Below are positions 17,011 through 26,359 of a DNA stretch of 54,985 bases, in pieces. Location of the stretch: the NCBI GenBank assembly GCA_934426255.1, contig CAKRYD010000017.1, positions 1 through 54,985 on the forward strand, given 5' to 3'. How positions within the stretch are numbered: the stretch's first letter is position 1; every line of letters starts with the position of its first letter. Origin of the DNA: an uncultured Bacteroidaceae bacterium (GTDB taxonomy: Bacteria > Bacteroidota > Bacteroidia > Bacteroidales > Bacteroidaceae). The translations under genes were made by a program, and so were the position numbers. The notes under the pieces are model-generated. The model was given only the letters and a program-made list of their open reading frames with translations, ran no database searches and was not told where the DNA came from.

Positions 17011-20000
17011 TTAGTGCGTGGGAATCATTGTGTAGTTGTAGCTCTCTATCTTGACAGGTCCCAAAAGACCGGAAGATTGAAGCTCGGAGCCCTTGTCCAA
17101 GTAGGTTACGGTCTGGAACGTGAACCGTTCGTTTTCTGGCAGATGCTTCTCACCGATAAGACGGTTGCGCCAGCAGTTGACAACCTCTACTTCTATACTG
17201 TTTTTCCCCTTTTTCAAGGCTTTCGTGATGTTGAGACGATAGGGAGCTGTCCATACGCCGCCTACATATGTGCCGTTGATTTTTACTTTGGCCATGACCA
17301 TCACTTTGCCCAGGTCGAGGTAGATGGGCTGCTCAGGGAGTTTGCCAACCTTGAAAGTGTTGGTATAGGTTGCCGTACCCGAGAAGTATTTGATATGCGG
17401 ATCCTGATGGTTTTTCCAATCGGTGAGCGTATCGAATGTGACAGGTTCGGAGGGACCTCCCCGGCCAGCTTCGAACGAAACGGTCCAAGGCATCTCTATG
17501 TTGCAGAGCACTTGGCCTTCGGGATAGTTGCTCCCCGTGTGGCCGGATGTGTTGTCGTTGCTTCTGAATGCTATGAACGAGCTTTCAAATGGTTGCAGGC
17601 TTAGAGGTATCTGCGTGGCTTTTTCGAGCTTCTTGTATTCGGGCAACAGGCGTACTTCGGCAGTCAGAGGATTCCAGAGTTCCGGTGTTTTGCCTTTGAT
17701 ACGGAATACACCGTCGAAGCTGATAGGCTTGTCGCTTTGGTTGGAAATAAAATAGTAGTCACCGTCAGACAGCCGCTTGTGGATAAACAATACGGGACTG
17801 GTGGCATCGGTTGACACGAAGTCGGGTATGATGCCCAGGCTGTTCATGATTTGTTCTATGGAGGCATATTTGTAGATGCGTCCTTTGCCGTAGGTTACGC
17901 AGTCGGCATAGGGCGCGTCAAGTGTTTGCCACATTTCGTTGGCCATGGCCTGCACTTCGGCATCGGCTTTGGGATAGTCTTGAAGGCTTGGTGACTTGAC
18001 AGGTGCCGGTCCTTGCATCACCAGTCCGTCGGCCACCAGTTGTTTCAGCTTGGTCAGCAGGCGGGGACGCATGGTTTCTATCTTGGGCAAGACGAGCAGG
18101 CTGTATTCCATGCCGCTTTGCAATACCAGTTTGCCGTTAGACACGTGAGCGTTCATCAGCACATCGGCGTTGACATAGTCGTATGAATATCCCTGGGGTA
18201 TTTCCGGGTTGCGTATGCCTGTCATCTTGGGTGCGTCTTCTCCGAGGAAGTAGGCTACGTCAGCGATGTAGCGACCTTCTTGAAGCATGAAGTTGCAGCG
18301 TTTCATGTATTTGGCAAACAAGTCCATTTGTGAGAACCACGTATTGTGACGGTTGAACTCGTTGCCAAAGTTAGCGTTGAATCCGGGCACGCGGTCGTCG
18401 GGCTGCTGTATGTACAGGTGGAGCAGGGTGGCGTTGATGCCTTCGGTGAAGAATCTGTCGCCTCTTTGCTTCATTTGTCCGGGATATTGTGTGAAGTCTG
18501 GGCCGCCGCAGGTGAAGGATTCCGCCCATACTTTCTTTTTTCCATAGATGTGTCCGCACGAGGAGGCGCACCTGTTTTCTATGTTTCCAAGGTCTCCGAA
18601 GCTCCAGAACTCGCCTGCTATCTCGTCAGACTGCGAGCCATAAAGCAGGAACTCGCCGGGGAAGCCCCAGTGGCCATAGTTTTCGAGCCATGTGGTCAGG
18701 CCGTGCTGATTGCTGATTTCGCGCAAGCCGCCAACGTAGTTATAGGCTACTTCGTCGGCAACAAGGCGGCGCATGTCCCACAGAAAGCGGTTGGATATGT
18801 CTTGGTTTCCTACAACTACGCCGCTGTATACGGGGATGTAGGGCACGGGGTCGTAGCCGTAGGCTTTCTTGAAGTCGTCTATCATGTGGTCGGTCCAGTT
18901 CTGCCCACCTGTTTCATAGCTGTCTTCTACTACGATGCGGAATGTTTTGCGGTCTTCGGCCGGGATACGTTTCAGTATTTGTCCTATATAATTGTCGAAA
19001 TGGGCACGGATATGTTCTTTGCTCATTTTGTCGGTTTCAAGTCCTTGTCCTTCGGGTGGTGCAGGCCCGTCCATGGAGCCTGTGGGCAGCATGGCAGTGC
19101 GCATGATGACCCATTTGCCTTTGGGCACGTCCCATTTCAGTGTGCCGTCGGCACTCATGTGGGATGTTATGTCGGTCACCTGGCTTTCTTTCACGTATTC
19201 GGCTTGTTGGTATCCGGGCTGGTCGCGCCACATGTAGGCATCCCACATGGGCAGTGGTGTCTGGAACATCTTTGCGAATGTCTTTTCAGGATAGCGTTCT
19301 ACGACGGCCACGTCAGAGAGCCTGACATCTTTGATGACGCCGGCTTCTTTTACCGTCAGGCGGAATTGTTTCCCCTCTGTTTCGGGAAGTGATATGACGA
19401 TGGGTGCGAATGCATCGAAGCCTACGTTGACTTCGCTGTTGCTGCGGTCCATTCTGAACTTCTCTATGCTGCGGTATTGCCCTCCTTCGTTGACGAAGAG
19501 CTCGGCTTCGGTGTTGAATTTCTTTTCTACGGGTGTGATGACCAGACTGCGCACTTTGGCCGGTTTGTCGTTGCTGAAGTTGATGGTTGTGGCCTTGGTT
19601 ATGTCTTCATTGGTCACGAAAGCTGCCTTGTCTTCAATCAAAGGGTAGGCAAGCACTTTCACTTCTTGTGCGTCTTTGCCTACTGCGGGCAGTTTCTTTG
19701 CAAGTTTCAGGGGGCCTGATATGGTGTCTTTAACATAGCCAAGGTAGCGCATGGCCTGTGAGGTTTTTACCCACGGTCCGCCGGACTGGCTCCATCCGGG
19801 GCAATTGAAGAGCCCTACTTCTATGTCGAGTTGGCCGGCGGTCTTGAACATTGTGTGCAGGATGTCCCACCATTCTTGTGTGAACATTCTGACGGGGCCT
19901 TGCGGAATGCCTTGGTCGTTGCCTATCATGCCTATTTGTACGCGGTTGATTCCTACCTTTTTCATGGCTTGCAGGTCTTTCACTACGCCTTCTTTTGACA

Positions 20001-20157
20001 TGTTTCCGCCTATCCAATACCAATAGACGGCCAGCGGTTGTTTGTCGGATATGTTCCTGAAGTTTTGCTCCAGATGGGTCATGTTGTCTTGTGCCATGAC
20101 AGGTGTTGTCGCGAGTAGCAGTGATAGTGCTGCCGCTCCGATGATGGTCTTTTTCAT
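17011..20157 (-). CDS. Exported GH106 alpha-L-rhamnosidase
   Basis: A 1048-aa protein with a signal peptide cleaved after VMAQ (residue 23). The N-terminal part (YWYWIGGNMSKEGVVKDLQAMKKVGINRVQIGMIG, from about 45) and the long catalytic region (IVVEDSYETGGQNW about 408-420; WLENYGHWGFPGEFL about 490-505) are characteristic of GH106. A galactose-binding-like beta domain near the C-terminus (about 920-1040, with VMVMAKVKINGTYVGGVWTAPYRLNI) completes the usual layout. Family members remove terminal L-rhamnose from plant polysaccharides such as rhamnogalacturonans. It starts only 25 bases after recA and is followed by a GH127-like gene; no SusC/D pair or regulator accompanies it in this window. 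Confidence 0.92.
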   Translation of the reverse strand: MKKTIIGAAALSLLLATTPVMAQDNMTHLEQNFRNISDKQPLAVYWYWIGGNMSKEGVVKDLQAMKKVGINRVQIGMIGNDQGIPQGPVRMFTQEWWDILHTMFKTAGQLDIEVGLFNCPGWSQSGGPWVKTSQAMRYLGYVKDTISGPLKLAKKLPAVGKDAQEVKVLAYPLIEDKAAFVTNEDITKATTINFSNDKPAKVRSLVITPVEKKFNTEAELFVNEGGQYRSIEKFRMDRSNSEVNVGFDAFAPIVISLPETEGKQFRLTVKEAGVIKDVRLSDVAVVERYPEKTFAKMFQTPLPMWDAYMWRDQPGYQQAEYVKESQVTDITSHMSADGTLKWDVPKGKWVIMRTAMLPTGSMDGPAPPEGQGLETDKMSKEHIRAHFDNYIGQILKRIPAEDRKTFRIVVEDSYETGGQNWTDHMIDDFKKAYGYDPVPYIPVYSGVVVGNQDISNRFLWDMRRLVADEVAYNYVGGLREISNQHGLTTWLENYGHWGFPGEFLLYGSQSDEIAGEFWSFGDLGNIENRCASSCGHIYGKKKVWAESFTCGGPDFTQYPGQMKQRGDRFFTEGINATLLHLYIQQPDDRVPGFNANFGNEFNRHNTWFSQMDLFAKYMKRCNFMLQEGRYIADVAYFLGEDAPKMTGIRNPEIPQGYSYDYVNADVLMNAHVSNGKLVLQSGMEYSLLVLPKIETMRPRLLTKLKQLVADGLVMQGPAPVKSPSLQDYPKADAEVQAMANEMWQTLDAPYADCVTYGKGRIYKYASIEQIMNSLGIIPDFVSTDATSPVLFIHKRLSDGDYYFISNQSDKPISFDGVFRIKGKTPELWNPLTAEVRLLPEYKKLEKATQIPLSLQPFESSFIAFRSNDNTSGHTGSNYPEGQVLCNIEMPWTVSFEAGRGGPSEPVTFDTLTDWKNHQDPHIKYFSGTATYTNTFKVGKLPEQPIYLDLGKVMVMAKVKINGTYVGGVWTAPYRLNITKALKKGKNSIEVEVVNCWRNRLIGEKHLPENERFTFQTVTYLDKGSELQSSGLLGPVKIESYNYTMIPTH

Positions 20158-20182
20158 GGTTTACGAGTGTTGTGTGTGGTGT

Positions 20183-21256
20183 TTATTCGGTCTCTTCTGT
20201 GTTGTCTGTGTCGTTGGCTTCTGGTGTGGGCAGTGCTTCGTCCTGCAGTGCTGCATAGATTTTTGTTTCCAGTTCGCTGCATAGTTCGGGATTGTCTTTC
20301 AGCAGTGCTTTGACGGTGTCGCGTCCCTGACCTATTTTGTTGCCTTCATAGCTCCACCATGAGCCGCTTTTCTTGAGTATGTCGAGTTCGGTGGCTATGT
20401 CGAGTATTTCGCCTATGCGGCTAATTCCTTCTCCGAAGGTGATTTCAAATTCTGCGCGCCGGAAGGGTGGTGCCACTTTGTTCTTGACTACTTTTACGCG
20501 TACTTTGTTTCCTATGACGTCTTCGCCGTTTTTCAGTGATGTGACTCTGCGGATGTCGAGGCGCACGCTTGAATAGAATTTCAGTGCGTTTCCGCCTGTT
20601 GTGGTCTCGGGATTACCGAACATGATGCCTATTTTCTCGCGGAGTTGGTTGATGAATATGCAGGTAGTGTTGGTTTTGCTGATTGTAGCCGTGAGCTTGC
20701 GCAGTGCCTGACTCATAAGCCGGGCCTGCAGACCTACGACGTTGTCGCCCATGTCTCCTTCTATTTCCTTTTTGGGGGTCAGGGCTGCCACTGAGTCGAC
20801 CACGAGTATGTCGATGGCCGATGAGCGGATGAGCTGGTCGGCTATTTCGAGTGCCTGTTCGCCGTTGTCGGGCTGTGATATGAGCAGTTCGTCGACGTTG
20901 ACCCCGAGTTTTGCCGCATAGAATCTGTCGAATGCGTGCTCGGCATCTATAAAGGCTGCTATGCCTCCTGCCTTTTGGGCTTCGGCTATGGCGTGGATGG
21001 CCAGTGTTGTTTTTCCGGAGCTTTCGGGGCCGTAGATTTCTATGATGCGGCCGCGGGGATAGCCGCCTACACCCAGAGCTACGTCGAGTGCGATGCTGCC
21101 TGATGGTATGACGTCGACTTGTTCTATCTTTTCATCGCCCAGTTTCATTATGGAGCCTTTGCCGAAGCTCTTTTCTATCTTGTCCATAGCCATCTGGAGG
21201 GCTTTGAGCTTTTCTTTGTTGTCCGCTGCTGTGGTGTTGTCTTCTTTTTTTGCCAT
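20183..21256 (-). CDS. recA: RecA recombinase
   Basis: A 357-aa DNA-dependent ATPase that forms filaments on single-stranded DNA for homologous recombination and the SOS response. Walker A is GPESSGKTT (residues 76-84), Walker B LVVDSVAAL, and the loop 2 region follows as IFINQLREKIGIMFGNPETTTGG. The C-terminus is acidic (TDNTEETE), as usual. It lies 37 bases downstream of the saccharopine-dehydrogenase-type gene and 25 bases upstream of the GH106 gene. No LexA-type operator was recognised. Confidence 0.98.
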   Translation of the reverse strand: MAKKEDNTTAADNKEKLKALQMAMDKIEKSFGKGSIMKLGDEKIEQVDVIPSGSIALDVALGVGGYPRGRIIEIYGPESSGKTTLAIHAIAEAQKAGGIAAFIDAEHAFDRFYAAKLGVNVDELLISQPDNGEQALEIADQLIRSSAIDILVVDSVAALTPKKEIEGDMGDNVVGLQARLMSQALRKLTATISKTNTTCIFINQLREKIGIMFGNPETTTGGNALKFYSSVRLDIRRVTSLKNGEDVIGNKVRVKVVKNKVAPPFRRAEFEITFGEGISRIGEILDIATELDILKKSGSWWSYEGNKIGQGRDTVKALLKDNPELCSELETKIYAALQDEALPTPEANDTDNTEETE

Positions 21257-21293
21257 TTGCTGATGTTGGTATGTTTGTTGGGTGGTGGGTGAC

Positions 21294-22487
21294 TTACAGT
21301 TCGAGGTCTCCGTTGATTATTTCGTGCCAGGGCAGTCCTTGTTTGTTGAGTTCTTCCATGAAGGGATCCGGGTCAAATTCTTCTACGTTCCATACACCTG
21401 GCTTTTTCCAGAGTCCCAGCATGAACATGCGTGCTCCTATCATTGCGGGCACTCCTGTGGTGTAGCTTACGCCTTGCATGCCGGTTTCTTCGTAGGCTGC
21501 ACGGTGGCTGCAGTTGTTGTATATATAATAGGTCTGCTCTTTGCCGTCTTTGATTCCGCGTATGCGGCAGCCGATGCTTGTTTCGCCGTCATAGTTGGCG
21601 CCGAGGTCTTGCGGGTTGGGTAGCACTGCTTTGAGGAATTGCAGGGGCACTATTTTCTTGCCTTCGTAGTCGATGGGCTCGATGCCTGCCATGCCTATGT
21701 CTTGTATGACGCGCAGGTGGGTGAGGTATTCCTGCCCGAAGGTCATCCAGAAGCGGGCCCGTTTGATGCTGGGGAAGTTTTTCACTAAGCTTTCAAGCTC
21801 TTCGTGATACATGAGGTAGCTTTCGCGGGGGCCGATGTTGGGATATGTCAGTGCCTTGTGTATTTCGAGTGCTCCTGTCTGAACCCACTTGCCGTTGTCA
21901 TAGTATCGTCCTTTCTGTGTTATTTCCCTGATGTTGATTTCCGGGTTGAAATTGGTGGCGAATGCCTTATGGTGGTTGCCGGCATTGCAGTCTACGATGT
22001 CTAAGTATTGTATTTCATCGAATTTGTGTTTGGCTGCATAGGCGGTGTAGATGCCGCTGACTCCGGGGTCGAATCCGCAACCCAAGATGGCTGTGAGCCC
22101 GGCATCTTCGAAGCGTTTCCTGTAGGCCCACTGCCAGCTGTATTCGAAGTGTGCTTCGTCTTTTGGCTCATAGTTGGCTGTGTCCAAGTAGTTTACGCCG
22201 CATTCAAGGCAGGCGTCCATGATGGTGAGGTCCTGATAGGGCAGGGCGAGGTTGACTACGAGCTCGGGCTTGAAATCGTTGAACAGAGCCACAAGTTGGT
22301 CAACTTTGTCGGCGTCGACTTGTGCAGTGCGGATGGCGGGGTCGCCGATGCGTGCTGCTATTGCGTCGCATTTCTGCTTGGTTCTGCTGGCTATCATGAT
22401 GTCAGAGAATACATCTCTGTTCTTGGCTATCTTTACGGCTGCGACTGTAGCTACGCCGCCTGCGCCGATGATCAATACTTTTCCCAT
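21294..22487 (-). CDS. Saccharopine dehydrogenase family protein, probable carboxynorspermidine dehydrogenase
   Basis: A 397-aa NAD(P)-binding enzyme. It opens with a Rossmann fold (MGKVLIIGAGGVATVAAVKIAKN) and continues with LVVNLALPYQDLTIMDACL and a GCGFDPGVSGIYTAYAA segment, as in carboxynorspermidine/carboxyspermidine dehydrogenases. Those enzymes condense aspartate semialdehyde with putrescine or diaminopropane in the alternative spermidine pathway used by Bacteroidales. The partner decarboxylase (nspC) is not in this window. Saccharopine dehydrogenase itself is a less likely role. A strong promoter lies at 22525-22555; recA follows 37 bases downstream. Confidence 0.85.
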   Translation of the reverse strand: MGKVLIIGAGGVATVAAVKIAKNRDVFSDIMIASRTKQKCDAIAARIGDPAIRTAQVDADKVDQLVALFNDFKPELVVNLALPYQDLTIMDACLECGVNYLDTANYEPKDEAHFEYSWQWAYRKRFEDAGLTAILGCGFDPGVSGIYTAYAAKHKFDEIQYLDIVDCNAGNHHKAFATNFNPEINIREITQKGRYYDNGKWVQTGALEIHKALTYPNIGPRESYLMYHEELESLVKNFPSIKRARFWMTFGQEYLTHLRVIQDIGMAGIEPIDYEGKKIVPLQFLKAVLPNPQDLGANYDGETSIGCRIRGIKDGKEQTYYIYNNCSHRAAYEETGMQGVSYTTGVPAMIGARMFMLGLWKKPGVWNVEEFDPDPFMEELNKQGLPWHEIINGDLEL

Positions 22488-22524
22488 GTTGTATGATGTG
22501 TTTATTATATGTCTTGTAATCTGA

Positions 22525-22555
22525 CAAAGTTACGAATTTCTACAGTAACGGCCAA
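22525..22555 (-). promoter_or_regulatory. Promoter for the saccharopine-dehydrogenase-type gene and recA
   Basis: Minus strand: TTG (22553-22555), 20 bases, TAACTTTG (22525-22532). This is a full match to the Bacteroides consensus spacing, 37 bases before the start codon. Confidence 0.75.
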
Positions 22556-22619
22556 CTTGCTTGTTGGATTTTGTGTTTTTTATGTTGCAGACAGTTCTTT
22601 TAAAAATGTCGCAACTTAG

Positions 22620-22651
22620 TTTGTGTAATTTAAAATAAATGTGTATCTTTG
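22620..22651 (+). promoter_or_regulatory. Promoter for the DUF6078 gene
   Basis: TTTG (22620-22623), 20 bases, TATCTTTG (22644-22651): a perfect Bacteroides-type promoter, 36 bases upstream of the ATG. Confidence 0.8.
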
Positions 22652-22687
22652 CATTATCAAACGTTGTAAAATTAAAAATAATACATC

Positions 22688-23107
22688 ATGAACAGTTTTC
22701 CTAATGTTTTTTATGCGCGTTGTTATCAGACCGCATGTCCTCGGGCAGAGCAGTGCCTGCGTCGCTTTGCTGCTGTCAGTGAGGGAGGTAAGGATTTGTA
22801 TGCTAAGGCAGTCAACCCTTTGGCACTGCCTGAAGATTTGAATGAGTGTCGGGCTTTCCGTCCTAAGGTGAAGGAGAGGGTTGCCTGGGGAGTGTGTCAT
22901 TTGTGGGACAATTTGCCGTTGCGCAAGGCTGCAAGTGCCAAGGCTGAGGCCATCAGGCACTTTACGCAGCCACGTTACTATCGCTTCTATCGTGAGGAGT
23001 TGCCTTTGCGCGAGGAGGATATGAACTATGTTGCCGATCTCTTCCGTCGCTATGGTTTTGAAGAGGAGCCTCATTATTCTCGTTTTTCCGAGGAATATTG
23101 TTGGTGA
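22688..23107 (+). CDS. DUF6078 family protein
   Basis: A 139-aa cytoplasmic protein, recognised as a DUF6078-type Bacteroidales protein. It has paired cysteines near the N-terminus (ARCYQTACPRAEQCLRR, residues 10-26), which could bind a metal, then a conserved core (ECRAFRPKVKERVAWGVCHLWDNLPLRKA) and C-terminal Y-x-R-F-Y-R and RRYGFEEEPHYSRFSEEY motifs. The function is unknown. It has a strong promoter of its own and is followed directly by a 23-bp palindrome array that may act as its terminator. Confidence 0.8.
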   Translation: MNSFPNVFYARCYQTACPRAEQCLRRFAAVSEGGKDLYAKAVNPLALPEDLNECRAFRPKVKERVAWGVCHLWDNLPLRKAASAKAEAIRHFTQPRYYRFYREELPLREEDMNYVADLFRRYGFEEEPHYSRFSEEYCW

Positions 23108-23126
23108 CGGTCTGTAGGGTTGCACG

Positions 23127-23243
23127 TTGTTTCTTGTATATGTCACTGGTTGTTTCGTGTGCATGAAACAACCTGTTCTCTATAGGGGAAACAACGTGTT
23201 TCCTGTACATAGCACAGTGTGTTTCATGTACATGAAACACACT
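23127..23243. repeat. Tandem array of five 23-bp palindromic units
   Basis: GTTTC (or a variant) recurs at 23129, 23152, 23175, 23198 and 23221, exactly 23 bases apart. Each unit is built around an inverted repeat GTTTC...GAAAC. The last unit sits inside a perfect 28-bp palindrome (23216-23243, core TTTCATGTACATGAAA). The second unit (23148-23173) pairs over 9 bp at each arm; the others are degenerate. The array fills the space between two convergent genes. Confidence 0.85.
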
Positions 23244-23273
23244 CTGGTGTGCCGGATGTGTTGCTGAGGTGTG

Positions 23274-24920
23274 CTATTGGTAGAGGAAGCGTTTGATGCT
23301 TCTCTTGGGTGTTTTCTCGAATTCGTCCTGATAGATTTGGAAATTGCTGATGCGGCAGTAGGCGGGCAGCTCTTTGTTTACTTCGGCAATGTCGTGCTTG
23401 AGTATTTGGGTGAGCTGTTCCGATGTGATGCCTTCGCTGTCCATTTTCTCAAGCTCCGGGTGGATGAGTGCCACGAGTTTGTCGTCGCGCGATACCACCA
23501 ATGATTCTGAGATGTAGGGACGTGCATTGAGAGCTCCCTCTATTTCTTCGGGATAGATGTTCTGGCCGCTGGGTCCGAGCAACATGTTTTTGCTGCGTCC
23601 TCGTATATAGATGTTGCCTTCGCTGTCTATGGTTCCGAGGTCGCCGGTGCGCAGCCATCCGTCTTCGGTGAATGCATTGCGTGTGGCCGTTGCGTCATTA
23701 TAGTATCCGAGCATCACGTTATCGCCATGTACTTGTATTTCACCCGGTATGTTGCAAGCGTCGGCAGAATCGATGCGAACCTGCATGCGTTCGATGGCAC
23801 GTCCCACGGAGCCTTCCTTGAAACTGTGCCAGTCGGCATATGAGATGAGTGGGGCACATTCGGTCATTCCATACCCTACGGTATATCTGAAGTGTATTCT
23901 TCGCAGGAAGCGTTCTACCTCAGGATTGAAGGCAGCCCCGCCGATGATGACCTCATAAAAGTTACCTCCGAGGGCCTTTTCCAGCTTTTGGCGGATGATG
24001 CCGTATAGACGTTCGCGCAGCAGAGGTATATGCGACAGTACCTTGAACCTGGCTGTCTGGAGCAGGGGAAATATGCTTTTCTTGACTATTTTCTCCAATA
24101 CCAGTGGCACGGCTACTATGAGGACGGGGGCATAGGTCTTAAAGGTTTCGCCGATGACTCTCGGACTGGGGTTGCGCGTAAGAAAGTGGATGTGGCATCC
24201 GAGGCATACTTCGGTGTAGACTTCGAAGGCGAGACCATACATGTGGGCCATTGGCAGGATTGACACAATGTCGGCACCGGGTCGCAGCACATCCAGGTGG
24301 TCCATGCCGAATTTCATATTGCTCCAAAGGGCACGGTAGGGAATCATCACCCCCTTGGAAAAGCCACTTGTGCCCGAAGTGTAGCTGATGACGGCCAGTT
24401 CGTCGGGACTGTCTTGGTGGAAACGCACGTCTTCGAAGCGCAGCACATAGGGATGCTGGCGCGAGTAGATGGCGTCGGCAAGGCCTTCTACATGGAGCTT
24501 TTTGCGTTTGGCGTGAAGGATGTGCAGGTCGTCGATGCGGAGGATGATGTCGAGGTCTTCCATACGCGAGGGGTCAAGGTTTTCCCATACACTGTTGGCT
24601 ACGAACAGGGCTTTGGCTCCCGAGTGGCGGATGATGTGCTGCACGCTCGAAGGCTTGAAGTCGTGAAGTATGGGCACTGCCACACAGCCATACGACAGGA
24701 TGCTGAAAAAGTCCATGGCCCATCCGGCCGAATTGCGCCCAATGATGGCCACCTTGTCGCCGGGCTTTACCCGCGAAGCCTCAAGCAGTAGGCGAATACG
24801 TACGATGCGTTCGGCAAAATCGCCATAGGTATAGGTGCGGCCCATATAGTCTGAAAAGGCCGGGCGACTCCAGTTGTCGCGCACAGACTCTGACAGTTGC
24901 CTTAGAAAACTCTTGTCCAT
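23274..24920 (-). CDS. AMP-binding acyl-CoA synthetase family protein
   Basis: A 548-aa ANL-superfamily ligase, probably a long-chain fatty-acid or acyl-ACP ligase. It activates a carboxylate with ATP and transfers the acyl to a thiol. Visible motifs are the P-loop-like YTSGTSGFSKGVM (about 175-187), the VGYGMTECAPLISYAD adenylate motif (about 338-353) and the LRTGDLGTIDSEGNIYIRGRSKNM hinge. The catalytic-Lys region near the end ends in KTPKRSIKRF. It is somewhat shorter than FadD of E. coli. It is monocistronic with a -7 element 32 bases upstream. The substrate is not settled. Confidence 0.88.
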   Translation of the reverse strand: MDKSFLRQLSESVRDNWSRPAFSDYMGRTYTYGDFAERIVRIRLLLEASRVKPGDKVAIIGRNSAGWAMDFFSILSYGCVAVPILHDFKPSSVQHIIRHSGAKALFVANSVWENLDPSRMEDLDIILRIDDLHILHAKRKKLHVEGLADAIYSRQHPYVLRFEDVRFHQDSPDELAVISYTSGTSGFSKGVMIPYRALWSNMKFGMDHLDVLRPGADIVSILPMAHMYGLAFEVYTEVCLGCHIHFLTRNPSPRVIGETFKTYAPVLIVAVPLVLEKIVKKSIFPLLQTARFKVLSHIPLLRERLYGIIRQKLEKALGGNFYEVIIGGAAFNPEVERFLRRIHFRYTVGYGMTECAPLISYADWHSFKEGSVGRAIERMQVRIDSADACNIPGEIQVHGDNVMLGYYNDATATRNAFTEDGWLRTGDLGTIDSEGNIYIRGRSKNMLLGPSGQNIYPEEIEGALNARPYISESLVVSRDDKLVALIHPELEKMDSEGITSEQLTQILKHDIAEVNKELPAYCRISNFQIYQDEFEKTPKRSIKRFLYQ

Positions 24921-24951
24921 GATTCCGGGGTGTCAATGTTGTTACAGGCTG

Positions 24952-24959
24952 CAAAGTTA
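24952..24959 (-). promoter_or_regulatory. -7 element (TAACTTTG) for the AMP-binding ligase gene
   Basis: Minus-strand TAACTTTG, 31 bases before the start codon. No clear -33 box. Confidence 0.5.
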
Positions 24960-25028
24960 ATAACTTATTCCGAAAATTGCACATTTCAGGCGTAAATATG
25001 CAATCCGTGACCTGTCAAACGGGCTGCT

Positions 25029-26282
25029 CTATGGACGTTGTTCGGCACGCTCGATGCCACTCTTCAGCTCCTCCCAGGTGTTTTGTTCAATGACATGCAC
25101 TATGTCAAACACCATCAGACCGTCAGTTTGTTCGAGACATACGGCAACGGCATCCGGCAGGTCGGCCCGGTTGATGGTGGCCATGATGGTGCCGAACAGG
25201 GAGCAGCTGCCCTTGGTCAGCCTTTTTGCACGTGCAATGCCATATTCGATCGACTCGGGATTGTCAAGGCCGTAGACCACCTTCAGGTAAGTGCCCAGCA
25301 GAAATACATCTAAAAGGTCGGCAAAGCCTGTCTGACTGTAGCCTTTTCCTGCCCAATGGTATTCCATAGAGGGGTCATATGACTTGTCGGCCCAATTCTG
25401 ACCGTTCTCGTAAAGGCCGCCATACCACGACGGTGACCATAGTTCAACCTGCACACGGGGCTTGATGGCCTTGATGGCAGTACGTGCTTTTTGGATGAAG
25501 TCGTGTATGACTTTAGAACGAAATTCAAACCATTTTTTTGCATACGGCCCGTCGATTCGCTCTTTGCCATTCCACTGAAAAATGTCGGCAGGAAAGCTTG
25601 GCACCCTCTCGCCTATGTAGCTTTCGAACTGCCTGCGGCTCGTTTCGGAAAAGTCGGACTGTACATCAGGATAGCGGCAATAATCAAGAGCGAAGCCGTC
25701 GATGTCATAGCCCGAAACAATCTCTCTGATGCATTCCAGGGCATAGTCCTGCACCTCCGGTAATGAAGGGTTGAGAAATGCAGCCACCTTTGTCTTGTCA
25801 TCCTTGATGTCTTTAAGGCCATCAGGAGTCCATTCGATAACGGTCTTCGAAGCCCATGTGCTGTCTTCGTAGGCAAGACCCTCACGTGTTGAAGGGTTGC
25901 CAGCCGGGAAAATGGTGGCCGACGCAATGACCTTGAGCTTGCGCTTCCGTGCCTCTTTGATGAAAAATTTCAGATAGTCCCATTGGCGATCTACGCTATT
26001 GCCCCTCATGTGGCTGATGGGCTGCATGCGCTTTGTCCTTTTATAAAGCACCTGCCCATAGATAGGGCGCACGTCGACAACTATATGGCTGAAACCTGTC
26101 TCTTTGGTCTTGTCAAGATAGTAACGTATAGAGTCCTTGTGTGAAAAACGCTCAAAGTTGGCTTCGGCATCAAACCACAGATATTTGGGTTTCTCAAATT
26201 GGGAGCTTCCATGCGTGGCGGCTGCATGTGACAGGCAGCTGAGCCATGCGAAACAGGTGAACAGAATGATGGCGGGGTTCAT
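25029..26282 (-). CDS. Exported glycosidase-like (GHL10/alpha-amylase-fold) protein
   Basis: A 417-aa protein with a signal peptide (about 1-24). The body looks like a TIM-barrel of the putative family-10-type glycosyl hydrolase-like group: YLDKTKETGFSHIVVDVRPIYGQVLYKR (about 54-82), then a long loop and YDIDGFALDYCRYPD (about 192-206). In that last motif Asp200 is in the position of a barrel catalytic acid. The later VQVELWSPSWYGG strand also fits. Substrate and activity are unknown. It is alone, with no carbohydrate cluster around it; tRNA-Pro lies 78 bases upstream on the same strand. Confidence 0.75.
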   Translation of the reverse strand: MNPAIILFTCFAWLSCLSHAAATHGSSQFEKPKYLWFDAEANFERFSHKDSIRYYLDKTKETGFSHIVVDVRPIYGQVLYKRTKRMQPISHMRGNSVDRQWDYLKFFIKEARKRKLKVIASATIFPAGNPSTREGLAYEDSTWASKTVIEWTPDGLKDIKDDKTKVAAFLNPSLPEVQDYALECIREIVSGYDIDGFALDYCRYPDVQSDFSETSRRQFESYIGERVPSFPADIFQWNGKERIDGPYAKKWFEFRSKVIHDFIQKARTAIKAIKPRVQVELWSPSWYGGLYENGQNWADKSYDPSMEYHWAGKGYSQTGFADLLDVFLLGTYLKVVYGLDNPESIEYGIARAKRLTKGSCSLFGTIMATINRADLPDAVAVCLEQTDGLMVFDIVHVIEQNTWEELKSGIERAEQRP

Positions 26283-26359
26283 GATGATACAGGTGTAGCA
26301 ATGTATGTATTATAAGGTAAAAGCGGCCGCCGAAATGCTTCGCTGACCGCTTCTATAAG

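Noticed and set aside
15310..17604. Long plus-strand frames (397 and 333 codons) opposite the GH127-like and GH106 genes
   Set aside because: Both are antisense to recognised enzymes with signal peptides and catalytic motifs, and show no ribosome site or domain of their own.
18346..19392. 348-codon plus-strand frame opposite GH106
   Set aside because: Antisense shadow of the rhamnosidase; no signal, motif or promoter.
23127..23243. CRISPR array
   Set aside because: Units are palindromic and directly abutting at 23 bp with no constant-repeat and unique-spacer division, and no cas genes are in the window.
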